Source: Erysipelothrix sp. (GTDB taxonomy: Bacteria > Bacillota_I > Bacilli_A > Erysipelotrichales > Erysipelotrichaceae). From it: a stretch of DNA of 7,034 bases. The position numbers and the translations under genes were made by a program. The first letter of the stretch is position 1. Each line of letters starts with the position of its first letter. Below are positions 1 to 4,800 of this stretch, piece after piece. The stretch covers positions 1 to 7,034 of the forward strand of contig JAAZGU010000149.1 in NCBI GenBank assembly GCA_012511085.1, written 5' to 3'. Under the pieces are notes generated by a model. It was not told the origin of the DNA and made no database searches. It saw nothing but the letters and a program-made list of their open reading frames with translations.

Positions 1-967
1 CTTGAAGCTTCTCAGGAAGTATTTCAACCGCATCAACAACTTCATCTTTTTGATACATGGTCGTAAAACGGACTGCATCATCAAAAATTTCATACACAAC
101 CACTTCTTTAATGTAGCGTTGAATTCCATGTTTGGTGATGGTAGCCTCCACATGCACACCCAGGTCGATGACATCACAAATCATGTGATATAAGATAGCG
201 TTGCTCATTTCGACACCTGGAAACATATGCAACAAGCGCCGCGGAATCAAATGCGCAGCCGGCGCATGGATGGTGCTCAATAAGTTGGCACCCGTCGAAA
301 CACTTTGCAGCAGATTCACAACCTCTTGACCGCGCACCTCCGACACCAACATCCAATCGGGACGTTGCCGCAAACAGGCCTTGATGGCGTGGCTGTAGTC
401 AAAACGATCGTTTACCTTTAACGCAACGCAATCGGACTTCGGATGCAGTTGCCCATAACGCAATTCGTAAGTGTCTTCAATGGTAATCACGCGTTGATTG
501 CTTGCGATAAACTGTGACAAGTATTTAACAAATTCCGTTTTCCCAGCACCAGGCAATCCACTAACCATGATGTTACAGCGTGCTTGAACACATTGCACTA
601 AAAACTCGATGAGCCACAAAGGCGCATAGTTTTGTTGTTGAATGATGCGGTCATTTAAACGCATGATGGTGGGCGTCTTACGAATTGAGATGCTGATTTG
701 GTTGCACACGCTGCTATGAATCAAGCTGATGCGCAACTCTCTAGTTTCCGCTTCCACAACCGGTGACAAGGCATTGAAGGTTAAATTCGCATAGTTGGCA
801 AAGCGGTACCCGATTTGTAAACATTCTTGATGATGGTCAAAATCTTCAATCATGTAACGCCCATGCTTTAAATGATCAACCCACAGATGTTTGCCGTTGT
901 AATTGACATCCGTGATGTAATCATCCTCAATGTAAGGTGTAAGTACGCCAAAATCAAAATCATTCAT
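1..967 (-). CDS. cpaF: CpaF/TadA-type secretion ATPase, 3' end cut by window edge
   Basis: This is a hexameric secretion ATPase of the VirB11/GspE superfamily, which powers assembly of Tad/Flp pili or a related secretion system from the cytoplasmic face of the membrane. The frame stays open for 322 codons and leaves the window at position 1. Visible motifs are Walker A GLPGAGKT (residues 137-144), the Asp box IEDTYEL (163-169), an Arg-rich stretch and Walker B region LRQRPDWMLVSEVRG (199-213, catalytic Glu210) and the His box STIHAP (231-236). The N-terminus starts directly at the conserved segment around ITDVNYNGKHLWV (18-30), so the longer N-terminal extension of many CpaF proteins is missing. 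The ATG at 967-965 overlaps the stop of the cpaB-like gene by 8 bases (ATGAATGA) and has a GGGG ribosome site 8 bases upstream. The motifs make the family certain; assignment to Tad rather than another type II/IV system rests on the CpaB-like neighbour. Confidence 0.95.
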   Translation of the reverse strand, partial: MNDFDFGVLTPYIEDDYITDVNYNGKHLWVDHLKHGRYMIEDFDHHQECLQIGYRFANYANLTFNALSPVVEAETRELRISLIHSSVCNQISISIRKTPTIMRLNDRIIQQQNYAPLWLIEFLVQCVQARCNIMVSGLPGAGKTEFVKYLSQFIASNQRVITIEDTYELRYGQLHPKSDCVALKVNDRFDYSHAIKACLRQRPDWMLVSEVRGQEVVNLLQSVSTGANLLSTIHAPAAHLIPRRLLHMFPGVEMSNAILYHMICDVIDLGVHVEATITKHGIQRYIKEVVVYEIFDDAVRFTTMYQKDEVVDAVEILPEKLQ

Positions 968-1670
968 TGAAATAACCCCACAACAAGGATGCTTCATTTT
1001 TGATGGCTTCATGCTGCACTTGATCACCATGTAAAATTGGAATTAAATCCAACTTGCCTTTTTTAAGTGCCAAATGAAAGTGATTCACATCAGCATGATC
1101 AATGGCTAACAACACGACATGCGGTACTTTCTGACTTTTGGGATCATCCATGTCGACACCATATTTATCTTTAATAGCCAACACACGCACATCCTTAAAT
1201 AAGGTGTCGACTAAGGTTGCCCCTTTTGGAATTTGATAGGTGCAACTTACATCAACGTATTGACCCGCCATCAAGGTATTGCCCAGCGATGTCAACACAT
1301 CAACCCCCATCGAGACTGCTATTTGGTTTTCCTTTAACCGCAAGAGCGGCGCATCTTGGCTCGCACTGGGGGCATCCAAAGCATCTTTAAAGAAGAACAT
1401 GCCTTCAAAGACGCTGGTATGGTAAGCCACCACCTTACCAAGGATGTCTTCTTTTTTTGTGTAAATGTTGCTTAAAATGGTATGGCGTGGTACATCCACC
1501 ACCTGCAAATCTGATTCTTCAATCGGTTTGCGCGGCACCAATACGTGCTTAGCAACGTACACTTGTTCTGTTTTAGTCAACGAACGGACAATCACCGTCG
1601 AAATCCCAACATTCACCAAGATTAATAAAACCAGGCTTACCACCATCAATGAACGTTTTTTGTTACTCAT
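960..1670 (-). CDS. cpaB: CpaB/RcpC-like Flp pilus assembly protein (SAF domain)
   Basis: This 236-residue protein has one N-terminal membrane helix (about 8-30) after a basic start (MSNKKR), then a SAF-type domain (about 37-98, beginning VYVAKHVLVPRKPIEESDLQ), then an RcpC/CpaB-type domain (about 115-212, with the GQYVDVSCTY strand at 136-145 replacing the usual GDxVDV). CpaB/RcpC proteins sit outside the membrane and work in Tad/Flp pilus assembly. I chose the ATG at 1670 because an AGGAGG lies 6 bases upstream of it. An in-frame TTG at 1676 would touch that ribosome site and is unlikely. The start overlaps the stop of the preceding gene by 8 bases (ATGAGTAA), and its own stop overlaps cpaF by 8, which implies translational coupling. 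The length is at the short end for the family. The family call rests on domain layout and the cpaF neighbour, not on an alignment. Confidence 0.82.
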   Translation of the reverse strand: MSNKKRSLMVVSLVLLILVNVGISTVIVRSLTKTEQVYVAKHVLVPRKPIEESDLQVVDVPRHTILSNIYTKKEDILGKVVAYHTSVFEGMFFFKDALDAPSASQDAPLLRLKENQIAVSMGVDVLTSLGNTLMAGQYVDVSCTYQIPKGATLVDTLFKDVRVLAIKDKYGVDMDDPKSQKVPHVVLLAIDHADVNHFHLALKKGKLDLIPILHGDQVQHEAIKNEASLLWGYFNE

Positions 1671-2028
1671 AATCAACCTCCTGAATCATTGTTTCGTCAA
1701 GGGTAATCACAATGTCTTTAAAGGGCAACTTTTTCTTTGCTTCGATTTTAATGCGAATCAAAAGCGGCTCCTTATGAAATCCCATGAGGTGATAATGCAT
1801 TTCATCCACCATGGACGTTGTGTGATTGTGCATCTGTGTAAACACCGATAAAGCTTCCTGCATATCGCATGCTTCATTTGCACACACCATCATGCTGGCC
1901 CGTAAGGCTTGTTTGTGGGCTCTTGATAATGCATTGCGGGTATGTTCATATGCAAACACCCAAAGCATACCCATGATCATGATTGATAAGACCATCCACA
2001 TGATGGCACTCATTATAATTCCCTTCAT
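1663..2028 (-). CDS. small single-helix TadE/pseudopilin-like protein, Met- and His-rich
   Basis: This 121-residue protein is the first gene of the Tad-like cluster. One hydrophobic helix spans about residues 5-27. It is followed by an amphipathic segment with Ala, Arg and His (EHTRNALSRAHKQALRASM, 28-46) and a soluble tail of mixed charge. This plan resembles TadE-like minor pilins and small pseudopilins, and the position just before cpaB and cpaF fits, but I recognise no specific family. About 15 of the 121 residues are Met, with several in the helix, and there are 7 His and two Cys (49, 54). No prepilin peptidase site of the G/FxxxxE kind is evident. The ATG at 2028 is preferred because AGAGGTG lies 5 bases upstream; an in-frame ATG at 2049 has no ribosome site. 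It overlaps the next gene by 8 bases. The coding call is firm and the function tentative. Confidence 0.7.
   Translation of the reverse strand: MKGIIMSAIMWMVLSIMIMGMLWVFAYEHTRNALSRAHKQALRASMMVCANEACDMQEALSVFTQMHNHTTSMVDEMHYHLMGFHKEPLLIRIKIEAKKKLPFKDIVITLDETMIQEVDYE
1677..1682 (-). promoter_or_regulatory. ribosome binding site that sets the cpaB-like start
   Basis: AGGAGG is followed by a 6-base spacer (TTGATT) and ATG at 1670. It excludes the in-frame TTG at 1676, which would have no spacer. Confidence 0.85.
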
Positions 2029-2033
2029 GTGCT

Positions 2034-2040
2034 CACCTCT
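2034..2040 (-). promoter_or_regulatory. ribosome binding site that sets the TadE-like start
   Basis: AGAGGTG lies 5 bases before the ATG at 2028. The alternative in-frame ATG at 2049 is preceded only by T-rich sequence from the hairpin tail, so the shorter protein is the likely product. Confidence 0.8.
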
Positions 2041-2054
2041 TATTACCATTAAAG

Positions 2055-2080
2055 AAAAAACAACATGTTCCTACATGTTG
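2055..2080 (-). terminator. hairpin plus T-run: second terminator or leader attenuator
   Basis: Read on the minus strand, a perfect 7-base stem CAACATG / CATGTTG encloses a 6-base loop (TAGGAA) and is followed by six T, then CTTT. This is the form of an intrinsic terminator, though the stem is short and has only three G-C pairs. It lies between the rnfB terminator and the first Tad-like gene, 27 bases before that gene's ATG. It may back up the first terminator, or act in the 5' leader of the Tad transcript if transcription starts just upstream. Confidence 0.55.
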
Positions 2081-2089
2081 CTTTAAAAA

Positions 2090-2120
2090 GTTATATTTTC
2101 ATAAAAAAAGCTGATTGCAA
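2090..2120 (-). promoter_or_regulatory. weak candidate promoter for the Tad-like cluster
   Basis: On the minus strand, TATAAC (2095-2090) is a good -10 box. TTGCAA (2120-2115) is a partial -35 box at a spacing of 19, longer than the usual 17. Transcription would start near 2083, right at the hairpin of 2055-2080. The -35 overlaps the rnfB terminator stem. This is the only plausible promoter seen before the Tad-like genes, and it is a weak call. Confidence 0.25.
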
Positions 2121-2144
2121 TAAGGCCACTTACAATCAACTTTT
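2103..2144 (-). terminator. intrinsic terminator of the rnf operon
   Basis: The hairpin begins 4 bases after the rnfB stop. On the minus strand the outer stem is AAAAG/CTTTT, then one mismatch, then TGATTG/CAATCA, and an inner 4-base stem TAAG/CTTA with a 4-base loop and a small bulge. It runs directly into seven T. Position, stem and T-run together make it a convincing end of the rnf transcript. They also show that rnfB ends here by design, not through a chance stop within a longer gene. Confidence 0.8.
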
Positions 2145-2148
2145 CTCG

Positions 2149-2457
2149 TTATGTTCGAATGTTCGCTTTCACACCGTTGTTATCAAAGTATGTTTGTAAA
2201 TACTCTGCGATGCGTTCACGCTCATTTTTGTTTGCTGGTCGACACAAACCGACATTTTCGGTTACATGGTCAACCAGCGCTTCCGCTAACCCCGCACAAC
2301 CTGGATAACCGCATGCACCACAGTTTAAACCGGGTAACATGGTTAACACATCATCAAAGGCAGGATCAACTTCCACATGTAATTTCTCGGATGCCAACCC
2401 CAGGCCTAAACCTAGCGCGGCTCCTAACACTAACATCATGATAATGGCTTCAATCAT
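2149..2457 (-). CDS. rnfB: RnfB, short form without ferredoxin domains
   Basis: This 102-residue protein is an Rnf complex subunit B in its minimal form. A membrane helix (about 2-22, Gly/Leu-rich) is followed by the conserved (Fe-S)-binding domain LPGLNCGACGYPGC (41-54), whose ligands are Cys46, Cys49, Cys54 and Cys72. Both match the N-terminal part of RnfB closely. After about residue 75 only a short charged helix follows (ERIAEYLQTYF region), and the protein stops. Canonical RnfB is about 190 residues in proteobacteria and longer in clostridia, with two or more ferredoxin-type 4Fe-4S motifs after this domain. None is present. A terminator hairpin begins 4 bases after the TAA, so no lost downstream portion is visible. 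The start overlaps the stop of the preceding small gene (ATGA) and has GAAGGG 8 bases upstream. The identity is secure; how it accepts electrons from ferredoxin without its usual domains is open. Confidence 0.92.
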   Translation of the reverse strand: MIEAIIMMLVLGAALGLGLGLASEKLHVEVDPAFDDVLTMLPGLNCGACGYPGCAGLAEALVDHVTENVGLCRPANKNERERIAEYLQTYFDNNGVKANIRT

Positions 2458-2630
2458 ACACTAATCCCTTCTTCACGTTGACTTGGATGCAGGCCACACG
2501 ATGAAATCGCACAGCCATGACAATTTTGAATTAACTCCTCACAGCCTTCGGGTATCGGTGTCTTTGAATTTAGAAAATAAAGCACCGCATAAAACAATCC
2601 CAAAGCACTTAGAAACAGAAACGCTTTCAT
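2454..2630 (-). CDS. 58-residue Cys-rich membrane protein within the rnf operon
   Basis: The ORF fills the space between rnfA and rnfB exactly: its ATG overlaps the rnfA stop (TAATG), and its TGA overlaps the rnfB ATG (ATGA). AGGA lies about 8 bases before the start. The protein has one N-terminal hydrophobic helix (about 3-20), a short linker (NSKTPIPEG) and four Cys: 30, 37, 40 and 45, the last three in NCHGCAISSC (36-45). The N-C-x2-C-x4-C spacing equals that of the RnfB cluster motif (NCGACGYPGC). The layout of one helix then four Cys also recalls NqrM (DUF539), the small membrane protein needed for maturation of the iron site in the related Na+-NQR. I infer an iron-binding or iron-delivery role in Rnf assembly, or an accessory cluster. 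The likeness to NqrM is in architecture, not in alignable sequence that I can show. Confidence 0.82.
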   Translation of the reverse strand: MKAFLFLSALGLFYAVLYFLNSKTPIPEGCEELIQNCHGCAISSCGLHPSQREEGISV

Positions 2631-3202
2631 TAAACAATTCCTGCAAGCCCACTTAGGGCCAGCGCCATCAAGGCCGCCACAATCATCGCAATTGGATTGC
2701 CTTTGAAGTTAGCCGGTACATCCGCAAGATCCAAGCGTTCACGAATCGCTGAGAAAATAACCAGAACCATCGTAAAGCCAACTGGAACCGCAACTGCATA
2801 CACAAGCATCTCCCCAAAGTTAAATCCTTGACTAATGTTTTGGAGCGCCACAAATAAAACGGCACAGTTTGTTGTAATGAGTGGTAAATAAATACCTAAA
2901 GCCTTGTAAAGCTTCGGTGAAAACTTCTTAATAATTAATTCCGTCAGTTGGACAAAAGCCGCAATTACTAAAATAAAGGTAATCAACTGCATGTATTCTA
3001 AGCCCAACTCCACAAGCACCAGATGGTACAAACCATAGGTCACAATCGATGCTCCTAAAATAACGAAGATAACGGCACCACCCATGCCAACGGCAGAACT
3101 TGTTTTGCGCGAAACGCCCATGAAGGGACAAACACCTAAGAAACGCGACAAGACAATGTTATTGATAAAAATTGCTGAGATAAATAATGCGAATAATTCC
3201 AT
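2630..3202 (-). CDS. rnfA: RnfA, membrane subunit of the Rnf complex
   Basis: RnfA is an integral membrane protein that pairs with RnfE; together they form the ion path and hold an iron-sulfur centre inside the membrane, as their relatives NqrE and NqrD do. This 190-residue protein has the family's usual length and about six hydrophobic helices. It shows the N-terminal FINNIVLSRFLGVCPFMGVS signature (12-31, Cys25) and the second half-repeat YLPLITTNCAVLF (105-117, Cys113); the two Cys are the expected cluster ligands. The ATG at 3202 lies one base after the rnfE stop, and its AGAGGTG ribosome site lies within the last codons of rnfE. It is the fifth gene in the order C-D-G-E-A-B. Nothing in it looks unusual. 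Confidence 0.97.
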   Translation of the reverse strand: MELFALFISAIFINNIVLSRFLGVCPFMGVSRKTSSAVGMGGAVIFVILGASIVTYGLYHLVLVELGLEYMQLITFILVIAAFVQLTELIIKKFSPKLYKALGIYLPLITTNCAVLFVALQNISQGFNFGEMLVYAVAVPVGFTMVLVIFSAIRERLDLADVPANFKGNPIAMIVAALMALALSGLAGIV

Positions 3203-3203
3203 C

Positions 3204-3854
3204 TTATTTCACCTCTTTCGCCGTTAATTTTTTAACGGTTCGCGCTTTGGATGCTTCAAAGATTGCCGCAATAAAGGCAAAGGTTATAAAGGCACCCGTG
3301 GGTTGACTAAATAAGGAAATCGTATACTGGCTCGGAATCAAAGTGAAATCAAAGATGACACTTTCTGTGAATGGGTTAACCAAGCTTAAACCACCAGTCG
3401 CCAGCAACTGCCGAATGCCAGCCAAGATGACTAAGCTAACGGTAAAGGCTAAGCCCATCCCGATACCATCCACGATTGAATTTAACACATTATTTTTAGA
3501 AGCGTAAGCTTCAGCTCTTCCTAAAATGATGCAATTCACGACAATTAAAGGAATAAAGACACCTAGTGCCGTGTAGAGTTCGGTGGTAAAAGCATGCATT
3601 AACATTTCAACCATCGTCACGAGCGTGGCGATGATAACTATGTACACCGGAATCCGAATGTCTATGGGTGTAATTTTCCGCAACAAGGAAACCAAGATAT
3701 TTGCAACCGTTAATACGGCAATGACCGCAACCCCCATCCCGAGTGCGTTGTTTAAAGTGGTTGTGATCGCTAAAGTTGGACACATCCCCAAATACAAAAC
3801 AAACGCTGGGTTTTCTTTAACAAATCCTTTTTTGAAATTTTCAAACACAGTCAT
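3204..3854 (-). CDS. rnfE: RnfE, membrane subunit of the Rnf complex
   Basis: RnfE is the partner and distant homologue of RnfA in the membrane core that couples electron flow to Na+ or H+ movement. At 216 residues it has the normal length. A short cytoplasmic start with FKKGFVKENP (7-16) is followed by the first signature LYLGMCPTLAITTTLNNALGMG (about 20-41, Cys25) and the second IPLIVVNCIILGRAEAYASKN (about 101-121, Cys108). Both Cys are the intramembrane iron-sulfur ligands of the family. It has about six membrane helices and a basic C-terminal tail. AGGAGG lies 5 bases before the ATG; the rnfG stop overlaps the first bases of this ribosome site, leaving a 9-base gap between the genes. Confidence 0.97.
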   Translation of the reverse strand: MTVFENFKKGFVKENPAFVLYLGMCPTLAITTTLNNALGMGVAVIAVLTVANILVSLLRKITPIDIRIPVYIVIIATLVTMVEMLMHAFTTELYTALGVFIPLIVVNCIILGRAEAYASKNNVLNSIVDGIGMGLAFTVSLVILAGIRQLLATGGLSLVNPFTESVIFDFTLIPSQYTISLFSQPTGAFITFAFIAAIFEASKARTVKKLTAKEVK

Positions 3855-3863
3855 GTTTACCTC

Positions 3864-4799
3864 CTAATCTAACCCGATGGCAGCGCGCACTGCTCGTGCT
3901 GCTGACACTGAGGTAATGGTTGCACCTGCAACCGCATCGACTTCAATTGACGTATCTGTAATATCTAAATCCACAAACTGTTCTAAGAACTGTTCGTCTT
4001 CAACTTTATCCCCAATACCAGGGGTATCGTGTGATTCAACCATCACAACGGAAACGATTTTATTGGTTACATGATCAATCTTAACTTCAAAGATGTTGGG
4101 TTGCGCATCCGGATAACCCGCCTCCAGAACCGCGTAACCACGGGAAGCAACCAAGTAAGTTGTGACATCACCATCGGTGGCTTCTTCTAAAATCTCTGCC
4201 GCAATGTTTTCAGTTTGCTTGGTGAAGATACCAACACTCTCACTGAATTGTAGCGGTGGTGTATCAATCACTGCACCAGAACCATCATCATCGATGTCGT
4301 GTTGTAAATTGAACATGGCTTTCGCCGCGTTAATTCCACTGACAACCGCGGTTGATGTCACCGTCGCTCCCGATAGCACTGGAATCCCCTCGGTGGTGCT
4401 TTTACCAATGACATTGTCTGTAAATTCAGCCAAGGTCACACGATCACCATAACCGGGGGTATCGTTGATGTCTAAGACTTGATAGCCACCAATGTTACCA
4501 TCGTTGTTGATACCAACCATAAAGACAACCGGATTTGCAAAGCCTTGGACCTGCAGCTTATAAGCCATGCCATCGCCCACTGCTTCATATACACCAACAA
4601 CCAAACCGGTGTCATCTTCAAAATCTTCGACAATTAGAAATTCATTGGTGTTGGGAAAGATTAATTCTAAATTCGCACGTTCGCTCGCAATTGCTTTTTC
4701 GGCAATAATCGGTGCTGTTACGTGATTGACAGCTGCCAATGCACCACCGGCAAGGGCCGTCACAATTGCTAAGAACAATCCCATTTTAAGAATTTTCAT
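3864..4799 (-). CDS. rnfG: RnfG with two FMN-binding domains
   Basis: RnfG is the extracytoplasmic, covalently flavinylated subunit of Rnf. This 311-residue version is clearly longer than the usual protein of about 200. A membrane helix (about 5-25) anchors it. FMN-binding domain 1 (about 65-162) has the family turn INDTPGYGD (111-119) and attachment motif PVLSGATVTS (140-149, candidate FMN Thr146). A linker rich in Asp (168-178) leads to domain 2 (about 209-308) with SHDTPGIGD (256-264) and VDAVAGATITS (287-297, candidate Thr294). Against the flavinylation pattern Dxx(s/t)gAT, domain 1 has Pro140 in place of Asp, and domain 2 has Ala291 in place of Ser/Thr. Domain 2 is closest to the extra domain of RnfD. 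The ATG at 4799 follows the rnfD stop by one base with AAGGAGG 7 to 8 bases upstream; longer in-frame starts inside rnfD lack such a site. Flavin attachment would need an ApbE enzyme, which is not encoded here. Confidence 0.95.
   Translation of the reverse strand: MKILKMGLFLAIVTALAGGALAAVNHVTAPIIAEKAIASERANLELIFPNTNEFLIVEDFEDDTGLVVGVYEAVGDGMAYKLQVQGFANPVVFMVGINNDGNIGGYQVLDINDTPGYGDRVTLAEFTDNVIGKSTTEGIPVLSGATVTSTAVVSGINAAKAMFNLQHDIDDDGSGAVIDTPPLQFSESVGIFTKQTENIAAEILEEATDGDVTTYLVASRGYAVLEAGYPDAQPNIFEVKIDHVTNKIVSVVMVESHDTPGIGDKVEDEQFLEQFVDLDITDTSIEVDAVAGATITSVSAARAVRAAIGLD
3876..4175 (-). repeat. duplicated FMN-binding domain, copy in rnfG (residues 209-308)
   Basis: This copy aligns without a gap to RnfD residues 401-500, with 51 identical positions of 100 by my own count. 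Shared blocks include GYAVLE, AQPN, DTPGI, GAT-TS and RAVRAAI. It differs from RnfG's own first domain far more. It is a diverged protein-coding duplication, not a DNA repeat in the mobile-element sense. Confidence 0.85.
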
Positions 4800-4800
4800 G

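Noticed and set aside
1671..1676. TTG at 1676 as start of the cpaB-like gene
   Set aside because: It directly abuts the AGGAGG with no spacer; the ATG at 1670 has a 6-base spacer.
2029..2049. ATG at 2049 as start of the TadE-like gene
   Set aside because: No ribosome site precedes it, while the ATG at 2028 has AGAGGTG 5 bases upstream.
1465..2441. Plus-strand open frames opposite cpaB, the TadE-like gene and rnfB (for example 1465-1851, 1826-2086, 2151-2441)
   Set aside because: Each mirrors a minus-strand gene with clear motifs or ribosome sites, and the translations look random. One also crosses the hairpin region.
2149..2457. rnfB as a pseudogene cut by frameshift
   Set aside because: The reading frame is clean, all four cluster Cys are present, the stop is followed at once by a good terminator, and no ferredoxin-like coding remnants appear downstream in any frame. 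A natural short form fits better.
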